NCBI GenBank assembly: GCA_963920765.1 | Contig: OY987246.1 | Span: forward strand, 19,526,868-19,590,867 | DNA: 64,000 bases | Direction of reading: 5' to 3' | DNA from: Ulota crispa | Lineage: Eukaryota > Streptophyta > Bryopsida > Orthotrichales > Orthotrichaceae | In this document: in pieces, positions 33,935-46,540 of the stretch | Numbering within the stretch: the stretch's first letter is position 1 | Layout: every line of letters starts with the position of its first letter | Notes under the pieces: model-generated | The model's database searches: none | The model's input: only the letters and a program-made list of their open reading frames with translations | Told to the model about the DNA's origin: nothing | Position numbers and translations under genes: made by a program

Positions 33935-36900
33935 ATGGACAAAAGCGACTACTCCGAAGTGAAGGAGCTCATTACCAATTGCCCTCCTAGTAATTCTCCC
34001 TTCGACGGAGTTAGTGTGGGCTTCTACGGGCAGACGAAGGATGATTCTTGTCAAAAGGTACGTCGTCAAAGGTTAACCCAAGCCTCTCTCTCTCTTTCTC
34101 ACCCTGGTAGTAAAATAAGCTCACATACTACATTCTCTCTTTGAAACTTGTGTACTGGACGTCGCTGATTCGAGTGCTTGGTCGATTCTTTCAGAATGCT
34201 GGTCATCTCCGAAGTTTCAGAAAAGTTGGAGTGGATATTGCAAGCAGACACGAAATTAAAGGTAACCTTTTTTACCATACACACTCAAACCTCCACCCAA
34301 TGTCCCAACTTTTTCGCATTTCAAAGTGCGGCGCTTGAGTGTACACATTTCTTCTGAATTAAGTTGGAGTTCTTACTATTCGTTGAGCAATCTTGTCATT
34401 AAGCCAGCACGATGGGTTATTGCATCCAAAAACGAGTGAAGTAAGAGAGATAGAGTGAAGAGTGTAGTCTTGAAAGGGAATGAACGAAATTAGAGGAGAG
34501 GGCTTAGACAGAATCACAAAATTTGGGAAAAGCCTACAGAAACTTTAATTGATCAATGGTAGAAGTGCAGGTACATACAATAACCAGCGATTAGAGAAAG
34601 AGCCAAGTTCGTGGGCGATGGTGAACGAGGTAGGCCATAGCCTGCACTTCTCAGAAGCGGCTGTCGACATAGCCTTCGTCACGAAGAATGCACTTGCGTT
34701 ACGAGATGCACATTCGAGAGAATCGCTCACGGCTCCTTTCAAATCCATCCAGACACAGAAGCCACTTGCAGTAGCAGATGAATCCCAACCGACCTTCAAA
34801 CACCAGAATGGAAACAGCAACAACAACAACACTCTTGCATCTCGTGGTTCCACCACCATGAACACCAACACCAATAACAACAGCAACAGCAACAGCAACA
34901 TCTTCAGTTTCAACTCGAGTAACCGCAACGTGAAGGGCATCAACACCGAAGAGCCTTATGACGACGACAGCAACTTCGAGAAGGAGAGCACGGCCAGCTT
35001 CGATTTCAACCGGCACCGTTCGAATGCAAATGTGATCAACCCTCTCAATAAACCGGCTCCTTCGAAGTGGGACGACGCTGAGAAATGGCTGTCTGCTGGG
35101 GAGTCGGCGCCGGCAAAGACGAGGCCGAAGAGCTCGCCTCTTGCTGCTGCTGCCATTGCTGCTGCAGCCTCGCAGAGTGCGCGCAAGGGAGACGCGTATC
35201 TCCATCCTGACGTGGATCTCTCCGTTGGCGTCGACGTCTCCATGGATGGCTTGACATCAGATGGAGACAATCATACCGTCCACCCTGGGTAAGTGTTTTC
35301 TCTGCCTCTGTATTGCTAGTACAGAATTCGATCATCACTAATTTGCTCTTTTGGTGTAGGGCTAAGGTTAACTTCCTCAGAGAAATTGATTAAGTAAATA
35401 CTCCTTCTGTTCCTCTAAAAAGCTCCAAATCAGGCACATTTCTTGTACCCCTAAAAAGCTCACTTTTGCTGATTTCAAACTTTGAGAAAGCGTTTGTCAC
35501 GTTCAATGATTTCACGGGGGCAAGTTAAGCAATTAGAGAGCATTCGTCTCCTAGCAAGCTTGGCCTTGTCCATATGAGGTAATCATTGTTGCTACTAATC
35601 TTTAAATCATCAATAATGAGGAGCTGGCAACATGCACGAATATGATACTGTTTGCATGGAATTTGGGTGTCCAAAGGGCAACATCAAAGATGGAGATTTT
35701 GCATACATTTTGGTAGATGGTAGATTGATTCTAGAATGCATGTGTCTCTAGCTCAAAGACTAAAAACACAGTCAATCCCTAAAGGATGTTCATGCCAGAA
35801 TGGGTTGCAACTCAGCTTTTAGAGGTTTTTTCACAATGAAGGCTATGGTATTGAAGAAAACATAAAACATGAAAATTGAAACTTGGAATGGAAACTAAAT
35901 ATAGAATTTTTTAATTTGATAATATGTGATGTGGAAAAAAAGATATGGCTGTTGAAAGGGTGTTTTCTACGTATTTGAAGTCTTGTATAAGGAAATACAG
36001 TTGGACCATATACTCTAGCAATGTCACAATCCTGTACATACGATAACTGGCCAAAGCGGTCTGATAGTCGTTAGGTTTAGTTTTATATTCTTCTTTGTAG
36101 TATCAAGCAGAACTTGGAAGATAAGGATCCTCCGTACAGATTTTGTTTGTGGTTTTTTTAATAGAAGAAACTTGATCATGGGTGTCGCACTCTCAATCCT
36201 TACCGTTTGTATTAATTTGAAAACCGACTGTGATTTTGATTCTTACCAAAGCCCACCAATTGCAAATTGAGTTTTTTGATGATAAAATCTAAAATATATC
36301 CCGTGCGGGGTGTGCACATACCAAACCCCTGGTTTGCCCATATCAATTCCCTAAAAAAATGAGGGTAAAGACATACCTTTGAAATCTCCACCACTGCAGG
36401 CAATTGTACTAGGACAGAATGAAACAATTAAAAAAATTGGTGAAAACCTTGATTGCGCGGTATGTAACCGGCTTCACCCACAAACGTCATTGTTCAGTAC
36501 TACTTGACCTTGCTCAGATGCTTCATACACCAAGTTTTTTGCTGTGACATACTAGTTCCATACAAAAATTTCTCTAAATTTTTTGATAGATTCTCAATAA
36601 TCACTTTCTAGATTTTCTAAATCACAAAAGGATTGGCTTCTTATTGACACCAACCCCCAAAAAATTGAACCATGCACACCCGTTTGACTACCTGATGAGT
36701 GTAGTATACTCTGCATTTTCATTCCATTTCACCGTATTTTGAATTCTTTGAGGATGACATATATTTTACAAAATTCTGAAAATTGATAGAGAGATCAGCA
36801 ATTCTATCATAAACATCTGCAAAAAATCTCAACCCTGAATTCGCCTTTATGCTATGAAAATATTGTTTTCGTATGCACATTGTCAAGTTGTATTAATACA

Positions 36901-39900
36901 ACCACCTCCTTTAGGGGTTAAAGCGTTTTGGACGTTTTTAGAGGGACAGAGGGAGTACTTCGCTTCGGCATTGTTTGAATATATTTATGAAATTTAGCAA
37001 GCACTTATAGAAGGTGGGATTATGCCACCAGGTTTGATGTCGAGGATACGTCGCCCGAAAAGGTGAACAAGTTCCTGGTAGATTGTACAAAGAAGGTGGA
37101 GGCTGGGTCGAAGAAGAGCCTATTGCCGCGGTTTGCCTTCATGTCCGGAAAGCCATTGCCATTGCCCCTGCCACTGGCTCCAGTGGACCGATACCCGTTG
37201 GAGGATGTGTTTGTGCGTGACGACAGCAATGCCCGAGAGAGTAGCATGCATGGCGATGCTGCTCCTGAACCCTTCTCCGTTCGCACTGCCAAGCCCACGG
37301 CTGGAGTCACCGGAGGTGAGCTGACTAACACATGCAAATGCTCTTCATTAAATCTGGTGATATAAACTTCGGCCATGTCTGAATTGCCAGTATAATTGGC
37401 CATTTTACAGTGTTGGTCTATCAAGTGGTAAGTTAGTGGCACTAGGAGGAGTAGTAAGCAAGAGAGTTGAGTTACGTATGTGGATTCAGTCCAAGCATGA
37501 GGAGTGATGGTAAGGTAGGAGGTTCTAAAAGCGTGTAGGCTCTAAAATGGTGCGCACACCTCCTCAAATATACTGTGTTTGTACATGTATTTCATAGCCA
37601 TTCAACAATGTACAGGTAATGTACATTTGAGGAGGTGTAATGTTTTAGATCCCTATCGCTTTTCCTTTTCAAAAATTCATAAGTAATTCCACAAAGTTCC
37701 AAAAAATATGAAACAATTTAGGTTAGATGTAAATTCCTCTTGTCTTTCAAGGAAAATTTATTGAAAAATATTTCAAGAAGTTCCGCCTACCCAAAATTCA
37801 GTTTCAGCCCTTACATGGTCGGTTTATGAGCCTCCTACCTTGTTGCTCAGAATTGGATGCTGAAATGCTGCAGATGCAACAGCAAAGGCAGCGGAGAACG
37901 GGGATGAGCCACTGAAACCGGTGACGACGTCGGCGGCGTATTCGAGTGAAGCGGGGGTGGTGAACATGCGAACGGTGTGCATGCGCGACATGGGCACGGA
38001 GATGACGCCGATGGCGAGCGTGGATCCGTCACGCACGGCCACGCCCTTGATGGCCACCACTCCCAACCTCGGCAGCCCGGCCATCTCGCGGCCCACGTCG
38101 CCTGGCAGGGTGCGTAATACCACTCCCACGTCCACTGCCAGCTCCGCCTCCAAAGACACCAGCACTGGTCCCAAGGCTCTGGATGCTGCAGCAGCAGGGA
38201 CGGTGGTGAGCTCTGGCTTGTCTGGCAAGGAGAAGACCCGGGCGGAGATTCTGGCCTTGGGCACTCAACTGGGTAAAGCCAACATCGCCGCCTGGGCTAC
38301 CAAGGAGGAAGAGGAGGCTGACGCTGCACAAGCTCTCAAGGCCAGCCTGGAGATGGAAGAAGTGCGTAAGAATTTGCTTGCCAGCCGTGCCGCTGCCTGG
38401 GAAGAGGCCGAACAAGCCAAGTACACCGCCAGGTGCACAACTGCACATCACCAATTTCTTCACTTAGCCACAATCAGTGACGACACTACAGGAAAAACTG
38501 TCCAAATTGATTAAATGTGTCCAAAATGACAAAATAATGTTCAAATCAACACGTCCAAATGACAGAAAAATGTCCAAATTGATACTGTTCCCTTGCTGCA
38601 ATCTTTAGACTGGCTAAGTTTAACAGGTTTGCTAACAAAAAAATCATGCAGTGTTAGATTTGAAAATTTTAGCTTTTTATTAGCAGTGTTTTTAGCCACT
38701 TGGGCTAAAGTGAAATCCATATTTGGGATCACTGGTGACGAGCTTTTCTTTTATAAAGAAAATAATAAATGCTTTCGTTGCAGAAAACTACTGCACCCTC
38801 TAACAGAGCAATAATTCATTTTGTTAGAAACCAATTATTTACCCAATGACATCGTTAAAGTAATCATCATTTTACAGTGCTTGTACAAAACTTATGGTGT
38901 GTTCACACGGGATAGTAGCAAAGGAAAATCAGATGCATTTGAACTCACCTTTAGACTGCATTCATAGTGCCAATACCCCTCGTAACACCAAGTGTGAACA
39001 TACCCAGCTAGTAAGAAAACAGGTGTCTAGTAGCCAAGGTATCTGTTTTTTTACGATAAATTTTTTAACAGAAAAAATATAAACCTTGCTTTTTGTCAGC
39101 GAGTGACTGAAGTTGCAAGAGATGAAGAGGCAACGGGCATTGAAGTAGAGCTTCATTAGAGAGGTGCTAGAAAAGGAGTTCTCACCTTTCCTGCGTTGCC
39201 ATGTCTAGATTCAAGCGTGAGGAAGCCAAAATTCTGGCATTGGAGAACCACGAGAAAGCCAAAGCGGAGGCAGAAATGCGCAGAGTCGAGGTTCGTCTCT
39301 TCTCCCCAGTAAATCTCTGCAAAAAGTGGCATCATTCACCGTGTTTAACCAACTGGGCTGCTGTTGCTGCTGGTGCTGCTGCTCTGACAATTAGCATGAT
39401 GCGTGCTGTTATTAATCAAAATTAAAAGCGAAACCAGAATGTCTCCTGAGATACGCATAAACCTTAAATGCACTGCCCTATTAGAGTGCCTGATATCCTT
39501 CTGTCAACAATCATGTGCTCCCAACTGTCACCGCAGCAGGGATGTTTACCTTAAGAAAGACTCGTTTCACGGTCTTCAAGGTTGTAAGCAGGACTTCGAT
39601 ACCTTTTTGGCTTTTGCATTAGACAATCTTGGGATTTGTGAGAGGCCTGGCCTGCAATCACACAATCTCTCTTAAATTAATTCTATATGCTTAAAACTCA
39701 CAGGAAAAAAATCTAGAGCAAAATCTACAGTCTAGATTCCCATAAATAAGCCGCATACTTAGTTACCTTAATCAAAGAAAACCTGTCGGTGCGTAACGAT
39801 CTGACTACACATTCCAGCAATTGCAGACATCGGTATACGGCTATACGCTTTAGCTTAAGCTTACATGCTTTGGTAGTAAAAGGCTGGAGTTAGTCTCAAG

Positions 39901-41151
39901 TGCTTGCAGTAAACACGTAACTTACCAGGAAGGAAAAGAGCGTACTACCCTCCCCATTTTTTCACCCTGAATTTACCCCACCAAGGAGAGAATAGACAAG
40001 TGTCAGTCCAGATCTTCTGTCAGTAACAGAGAATCCTCCGCTCTGGCTTCCGAACCCCGACCCAATTAGTTACTTGTACAGCCAAATATACGTACTAATC
40101 TTCCGCATGCCTCTAAACAAGTACCTTCCTAGGGTCAGTTTCAGCCCTCTGAGGTTGAGCGTGTCGTAGTCTGAGAGAAATTTATGAAAACCAATCCGCA
40201 AAAATAGACCTGATGTGTGAAATTTGCAGAGACCCACTTAAGACCATCTAAGGGCTGAAACTGAATTTTGGGGAGGTGAAACTTTTTGAATATTTTTTCA
40301 GTAATTTTTCCTTGAAGAATTGACATCTAACCCAAGTTGTTTCATATTTTTTGGAGCTTTGTAGAAATAGTTATGAAATTCTGAAGTTGAAGTGGCATAG
40401 GGCTCTAAAACTGCCCACCTCCTCAAATATGCACTACTCATACACTTTTAAAGACTATGAAAAACAACATGTAGAAATGAAGTACATTTGAGAAGGTGGC
40501 CGGTTTTAGAGCCTAGGCATTTCTAGAACCTCCTACGGTCCTACACTCCTACCCTTAGTGTTAATCAGCTTATGAACTGTGAAAACTCAAAGTTTGAAAG
40601 CCTGAATTTCCATTAACCCTTAAACGTCTGAGCGTGCTCCGACCAATACAATACGAGATGTTTTTTTTGTATTTGGAATAAATTAACACCTTTCGTACTT
40701 TTGAGATCAACGAACAAGTTGAAGAATAGATTGAAGCGAATCTAGTGAGCTACTTGAGATCCCAAATTAAAACCTCTTGGTAGCAAATGCCCATTATACG
40801 GCAGCATATATACTATGTGTCTATGTCATATGGTCATTTAAGGGTTAAAGCTAGCTAGCACGTGAAGTAGCACCAATCTCTGTTTTGAGCTCAAATGTGG
40901 AAAAAAAAGTCTAGAAATGGTGGAGCTGATGAGGTGAGAAATGTCCCCAGGTGAAGGTGGAGCGAATGAGGTCCCATGCGAATGAGAAGCTCATGAACAA
41001 GTTGGCAGCAGCTCGACGAAGAGCCGAGGATCTCCGGGCCAAGGCCGAGGCTGTCCGTTGTGAGCAAGCCACCAAGACTACCACACAATCAGAGCAGATC
41101 CGCCGCACTGGCAAGATTCGCACTTCGTTCTTCAGCCAATTCTGCGGGTGA
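33935..41151 (+). CDS. Remorin with long N-terminal region (seven coding exons)
   Basis: Remorins are plant plasma-membrane nanodomain scaffold proteins. Exons read 33935-34057, 34195-34261, 34571-35288, 37011-37315, 37874-38432, 39209-39290 and 40951-41151. All have GT-AG borders and matching phases, giving 684 residues. Residues 142-174 are Asn/Ser-rich. Residues 227-237 are PSKWDDAEKWL, a signature of long-type remorins, and exon 4 opens with GRWDYATRFDVED. The C-terminal Remorin_C coiled coil covers about residues 570-680 (AKYTARFKREEAKI, HEKAKAEAEMRRVEVKVERM, LMNKLAAARRRAEDL). The protein ends SFFSQFCG, with a cysteine that could be acylated for membrane anchoring, as known in the family. 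Large introns hold MITEs of several families. The ATG at 33935 lies in the first exon after a good acceptor. Function beyond the family is inference. Confidence 0.92.
35772..36921. mobile_element. Degraded TTAA-flanked element in a remorin intron
   Basis: The right end CCTTTAGGGG plus TTAA is mirrored, with several mismatches, by TCAATCCCTAAAGG at 35772. It lies wholly inside the remorin intron 35289-37010 and would account for two thirds of it. Confidence 0.45.
37512..37841. mobile_element. MITE of the AAGGTAGGAGGC family, copy 2 (in a remorin intron)
   Basis: This 330-bp element starts AAGGTAGGAGGTTC and ends GAGCCTCCTACCTT, the clearest terminal repeats of the family. It carries CAAAATTCAGTTTCAGCCCTT near its right end, the reverse of copies 1 and 3. 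The next coding exon starts 32 bp after it, so its right end lies against the splice acceptor region. Confidence 0.8.
38484..38598. mobile_element. Degraded CACTA-type MITE (in a remorin intron)
   Basis: It starts CACTACAGGAAAAACTGTCC and shares TTAAATGTGTCCAAAATGAC with the better copy at 20893-21040. Its right end is decayed (CTGTTCCCTTGCTG). It begins about 50 bp after a coding exon. Confidence 0.55.
40230..40540. mobile_element. MITE of the AAGGTAGGAGGC family, copy 3 (in the last remorin intron)
   Basis: It shares CTAAGGGCTGAAACTGAATT and the hairpin GTACATTTGAGAAGGTGG with copies 1 and 2. The right end is AACCTCCTACGG. The left boundary is unclear, because a second inverted CAGTTTCAGCCCT lies near 40136. 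Confidence 0.65.
40613..40848. mobile_element. TTAA-flanked, CCC-ended MITE (236 bp), copy 1
   Basis: TTAA plus CCCTTAAACG at the left and TTTAAGGG plus TTAA at the right. The interior (TGTATTTGGAAT, GAGATCAACGAA, GGTAGCAAATGCC, TATACGGCAGC) is shared with 48140-48378 and 48768-49009. It lies in the last remorin intron. Confidence 0.85.
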
Positions 41152-41299
41152 AGCCTAACTTCTGAAGTTGATTTGTTCAAAGGGGGACAAGGCCGTGATA
41201 CTGCCCATCCATTTGAAAATGTTATCAATTTTAACTGAGCTGGCTTGAGTTGTTCTCCTTTTGTTTGTTGCTGCAATTCAACACAAAAGTACCACACAT

Positions 41300-41430
41300 C
41301 ATCAGTACTACTACAACATATGATCCTCCAATTCCTGACAGAGGCTTCAATGTGTGGTCAAAAGGCTGAAACATCTCCTGAATACCACATAAGGTAGACA
41401 TACCCATTCTGGAGCGGCGGCACCCTACAT
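41300..41430 (+). repeat. Repeat downstream of remorin, partner of 41775-41890
   Basis: TGATCCTCCAATTCCTGACA and the next 80 bases recur in the same orientation at 41775-41890, just downstream. The second copy follows a solitary GAACCCTTAAACGCTCGGG that looks like one end of a TTAA-flanked MITE. This region also carries the remorin 3'UTR, whose end is unknown. Confidence 0.6.
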
Positions 41431-41774
41431 TTGAGGTGTTCACCGTACACACTTGAACCCAAAGTGGAGTTGCAAATGCTATTTTGCACTAGTAAATCTT
41501 GTCACATGTTGGTTGTTAAGCTAGTTTGCAAGGGTTGGGATTGGGACCGTCAAGTGTTATTATAGGAACACATTCAAGTAGTTTCAAGGTTAGTCTACAG
41601 TTGCTTTTAGGGTCATATGAGTTGTAACTTTGCCCTTTAATATAAAATATTCCACAATACATATTTCCATAAAAATGACGTTCCATGATAACTTGTTACA
41701 AGGCTAACCCTACTGATTTTTTTTCACCTTGTGATATCCCAATTGAACCCTTAAACGCTCGGGTATGGGTCTGT

Positions 41775-41890
41775 CTACCTCAAATGATCCTCCAATTCCT
41801 GACAAATGCTTCAATGTGTGATCAAAAGGTTGAAACAGCTCATGAGTACCACATACTTTGAACATGCCCTTTGGAAAAAAACATACCTTG
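41775..41890 (+). repeat. Second copy of the 41300-41430 repeat
   Basis: Matches 41300-41430 with scattered substitutions. Confidence 0.6.
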
Positions 41891-42109
41891 AACACCATGG
41901 CTATCATTTGGTTCAAGGTAGTTCTAGATTCAAAAAAGTCCGGTAAGTAGAATGAAGGGCACATGTCCTAGTTATAACTTTACAAAAAAAAATTAGAAGA
42001 AAAAGACTAAAATTAGTTTATCCTATTATCACTTTGCTCCTATTATCACTCTTTCATCTTCAAAAATTCATATTTATTAAGATTTAGTATCAAATCCAAA
42101 TTTACAAGT

Positions 42110-42620
42110 ATTGCAAGAAAGGCCTTAGAGTCCTGCACTAATTGTGCAATTTTTGTTCCATTTGACCAAAATTTGCAAAAGATATAGCGTATTAGCTATG
42201 AAGACCTTAGTTAGATATATAATCTATTGCCCCTGCACCTTAGCTATAGCAATGTTAGTTGCAAAATACCAAAAATAAATGAAAATTGTCAACTAAGTTA
42301 GCACTTATGGATGACCAAAGAGGTCAAGGAAAGGAAGAAGAAGTTCAAAAATGAAAATGACAAAATATTATCATGTACAACAATAAAAGCCTCTAAGGAA
42401 GTGAAAAAGAAGTGACAATAGGGCAATTTCAAATTTGAGCTGAACCTTGACCTTACCTCATTGAAACCTCAATACCTAACTCATACTTCACTCATTTAGG
42501 AATTTGGAACTTGATACAAAATCTTGACTTGATTATCTTTCATATGAGACCATAACCATGTCATTTGATGTATTATACCTATTTTTTCATTAATTTTTAG
42601 TGTAAGGCCCAATGATAATA
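42110..42620. repeat. Dispersed repeat, inverted copy of 19205-19700
   Basis: See 19205-19700 for the matching landmarks. The stretch from 42621 to 44105 after it shows no recognisable gene. Confidence 0.65.
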
Positions 42621-44661
42621 GGGTAAACTACCTGTAGCCTTTAGTTCTAAACTTTCAATTACAAAATAATACTAATGCCACATTTAACTAAATAAGGACT
42701 ATTGAAAGCTCATAAGTTATATTGAAAGTTCATAAGTAAGTAATCTAAAATTTGCTTTGATTTGCAAAACATTGTAAGATACTTCATTTGCAAAATATTA
42801 AGAGATATGTCCAAAAAAAAAAGCAAACTTTTGGAAAAAGTTTACGTAAAATGTTAATTTAAATTTTTTGCAACATTTATATGTTTACATAGATAATTCA
42901 CAAGTAATTAAATGTGTCATGTTAGTGGTTGTCACTTTAGTTGCATTCCATACTAATTTACTAACGCCTCAAAGCCACAAAATCAACTTAGAAAAAATAA
43001 AAATAAAGCATTGTATTGATTTTTACCTTGATCAAAATGTCATTCTATGCACAACAGCATTATTTAGTTCCCCTCACTGATCAACAACATTTATTGCTTA
43101 ACTTTTTTTGGAGGATAAAGAAACTTGCCCATTTTGGTATCGACAAAAGGATATAAACCTTCAAGTTTTTTGATAATTATGTCAAAAGCATGAAGGATAG
43201 CAAACATGTTCATCTTCTCATTTATGGAACTTGTACCACCCCATTCTTCTTTTTAAGGGAGTGAAGATGATTTTGCCCTTCGTGTTAATAACGTCACAGT
43301 CAAAATCTTGAAGATGAACTTGGCTGCGATTCAGACTGCCTAATACCAAATACCAAGTGCTTGTAAAATTCAGACATGGAAGAACACTAGCTATTAACAG
43401 ATGGCTGGATTAAGAGCCGGATTCTCAAACGACTGCTGCAAGCATAGCAATTTCAAAGCTTCAGGCTTGCCGTTCACACGACCCGTGTTTGGAATTTGGA
43501 TGCATAAATTGGTTTCACATCAACGAAGATACCGACACTGCACTGTGGGGGTAAAACAACGTTTTGGATCACTTGAACCGGTTTTAGAACATTCAATAGA
43601 AATGTTAAAGAATTTTTTTTATCTAACAAGAAAAAACCCATTTACACCATCGTACTACTAAAGTCACAGTGACCTCGTAAATATCACGTCTCCAACATCT
43701 GTGATATTATAGAAAAAAAGGGGATAGTTTTTGAAGATGAAGAGATGTTAGAGAAGGTGCACAGAGTGACATCAAGGACGTTGCGGTTTTATTGCTTCTC
43801 TATGCTTCACACTTCATTGCTTTTCAAAGCTTTGTGATTTTGAAGAGCTTTGGGCTTTCATGATTTCACCTTTCTATTGCTATTACCAAATAAGTTGAAA
43901 CATTTGATACATTGAAGTGATTTTGGATTTCATAACAGTTCAACTGTTCAAGGAGTCTTTGAAATATTTGTACATTTGATCTTATGATGAATGCGTAGCG
44001 TAGTAAGCACCATCCACTAGTAGATATTATAAAAGTGCACAACAAGCAGACCTACAACCATTGCATAAGTACGCACAAACAAATAAGGTTGGCCACAAGA
44101 ATATATGTTTTCTGCATTAATAAAGAGAGAGGTAACACTCTCAAGGAAGCAAATTCCCGACTCTTAAAGAGGGAGAGGCATCCCCATCCCTCAACAAACT
44201 GACAAGATTGAACAACAAAAATCTCGTGATCACAAAATCAAGTGACGATTTTCTACAACAATTTCTCCAACTATGCAACACAATATTCTAGCTGGATGGT
44301 TGCCTTTTATGCCCACCATGCTTGTACATATGAGTTCGTGACTTAACTTTAACACACTACACAATCATGCTATAGTCACAAGGACAAACTTCAGAAGGCA
44401 TTACGTCAAGGCTACCTTCACACATTTTCTAAACAGTGTCAAGCTGCATACGCCTGAGGCTGGCTGAGTGGCTGGCTTTTGCAGTCATTGCAGTTTCATA
44501 CACTGAAGATACAACGGACCAGCTTTCCTGCATTTGAAAGACCCGAGCATATAAAGGATTAGTACAGGTACATATCGAGACACACAGTTAAAAACGTCTA
44601 TAGGGTTATAGGGTATAAGCGTGGTAATGGTGGTGCTCTTGACAGGGAATTGACACATATC

Positions 44662-46351
44662 TCACATTTCCACTGGGCGGATTGACAGATTGCTACTTGG
44701 AAGTGTGCCGTGCATTCCATAATGCTTGGCAAGTTGCTGCACCCTGACCACCAGGGCGTCCAGGGGCTCTGCCTGGAGTTGCTGAAGCTGCTGACTTCTG
44801 GCAGAGAGCAGATCTTCGATCTTTGGGTCAAAGTACTTCTTGTGGGTTCCTACTTTGAAGAAATACTTGCCCACGTCCAGAGCTCGAGCAGCTTGGACTG
44901 GGGTATCAAATGTGCCCAGCCACGCCTTCTTGATGGTGCTCTTCTTCTCTTGTTGTATCTTCTTCGCAATCCTTATCTCACACTTGTATCTGCCCTTCGT
45001 TTCCAACACTCCTTTGAACCTGGTGACGTTGACTACGGGCACCTGCACAGCCAAGGGATCGTCGTTATGCCAACCTTTCAAGTTTTCTTGACTTTTGCTT
45101 TATAATTTCCTGCATCTCTAAGCATCATGAGAAGGGTAGAAAATATGAAAACCAGCAAGCCAGGACTTCGTTTTGAATTCTGTATAAACCCGCTACTGAT
45201 AACAACTCATTCAGTTGAAATAAACTCCTGAGGGGGTTCAGCATAGCTTGGCTTCATGGGCACTCATCTTGGAATGGAACGACGGTCGACTAGTGTCGTG
45301 TCTATAGTGATCCACCACCTCTCACTTTTTATAATGTTGCAGGTTAAAGAAGTCATACACGGTGTGATATTTATAACTTTGATACACGGTGTGATGATAT
45401 AACTTTGAGCTAGCATTCAAAGCGACTTCTTCCTATCAAACGCCATATTCGTTAAATGGGGAAAAATGGTACATTTTGGGACTTCTGAATTTTGCACTTG
45501 TGAGAGTATTTTGGCCATTTAAAGTGATTTTTATGATAATTTCAAGATACTAGATCATTAGTGTAAGATCTTGAAGAAATTATCATAAAAATCACTCTAA
45601 ATGATCAAAATACTCTCACAAATGCAAAATTCAAAAGTTCCAAAATGTACCATTTTTCCCAATTTAACAAATATGGTGTTATCATCTCTATATACTTCTC
45701 AAGGAAATCACACTCCGTCGAGGACTGAAATGCTTGAAGTGAATGATGCAAAAAAAAACCCTCAGTGTTGTGCAGCAACAATCATCAAGTTCGTTCAAAA
45801 CCGAGGCATTCCTGAGCGTCAGCGCTGAGTTAACATATCTGAAGAAAGATAGAATCTAATCAAATCTATATAAAATTGTTGAAGCAGGAGCCAACCTCGG
45901 CTCGAACGCTGGCGGCTGCTGGGCGCCGACGGCTCCGTGTCGACGATCTGTTTACGTCTGGAAGAACCAAATTAGTTTCAGGATTGAGCACGCTCCTCTG
46001 TTCTTCGATGCCAGTTGTGGTCTCGGCTATGATCTCATCTGGAAAGTCCTGAATTGCTGTGATCTCTTCAAGATCCTCAATGCTCGGATATGGCAGGGTC
46101 GTCCGGGTGTATTCCGCATAATTAGAGAAAAAATCTCCCGGATAAACAGACTTATCTGGTTCCGGCCTATAAGGATAACCAAAGTCCGGTCCTGCATATG
46201 AATTTGCTGGGTTAGGATTTGAGTAAAATCAGGCAGCATGCGTCAGTTCAGTGCTCAAGTAGGTACCTGGTTCAGCGATTGTCTGAGCCTCTGACGTCGG
46301 CTGATTGAAGCCTAGCTGCTGCTGGTCATCGATAGACGAAGACGGTTCCAT
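44662..46351 (-). CDS. AP2-domain transcription factor, gene 1
   Basis: Three exons on the minus strand, 46351-46267, 46206-45896 and 45042-44662, have GT-AG borders and matching phase and give 258 residues. The AP2 domain (a plant DNA-binding fold) is in exon 3: TRFKGV, YKCEIRI, KKAWLGTFDTPVQAARALD, KYFFKVGTHKKYFDP, with a longer loop than ordinary ERF proteins. The N-terminal 130 residues are Pro/Glu/Asp-rich, like an activation region, and end in a basic stretch RSSTRSRRRP that could be a nuclear-localisation signal. The tail after AP2 is Gln/Leu-rich. The donor at exon 2 is GAG|GTTGGC, which is weak, but its position is conserved in gene 2. A second in-frame acceptor lies 15 bases into exon 2. 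Targets are unknown. Confidence 0.85.
45439..45680. mobile_element. CACCATATTTGTT-ended foldback MITE, interior type b (in AP2 gene 1 intron)
   Basis: A near-perfect hairpin of 242 bp. AACGCCATATTCGTTAAAT at the left is mirrored at the right, and the arms meet near AAGATCTTGAAG. Direct ATCA repeats flank it (45435-45438 and 45681-45684). The homologous intron of AP2 gene 2 (about 63000) lacks it and shows one ATCA. Confidence 0.9.
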
Positions 46352-46540
46352 TACTTACTCAGAGCGTCGTCCGTGATCTGCAGCTTCTTTTCCTTCTTGT
46401 GCTTGGTACTCCGGCGTACCCTCCTCTCCCTCGAGCTCAATATCTATAAAACGAATGATGCATCCGGGACGGCATGTCGATGCCTTCCAGTGCTCTTCAG
46501 AAAAAAAATTCAGACAGTGTGCAACAATTCTTTCCATCGT

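Larger units (their letters stand above)
44106..46540. repeat. Segmental duplication unit A (AP2 gene 1 block)
   Basis: Similarity to 57376-64000 runs through 3' flank, exons, introns and beyond, for example ATCCCTCAACAAACT, AGCTGGATGG, GGCTGGCTGAGTGGCTGGC, and the intron stretch TAACTTTGAGC ... AAAGCGACTTCTTCC. The second unit is much longer because of later insertions. Both units are in the same orientation. Confidence 0.85.

Noticed and set aside
34699-35338. Minus-strand open frames opposite the remorin exon 3
   Set aside because: Shadows of the GC-rich remorin exon. The plus strand has the domain motifs and splice phases.
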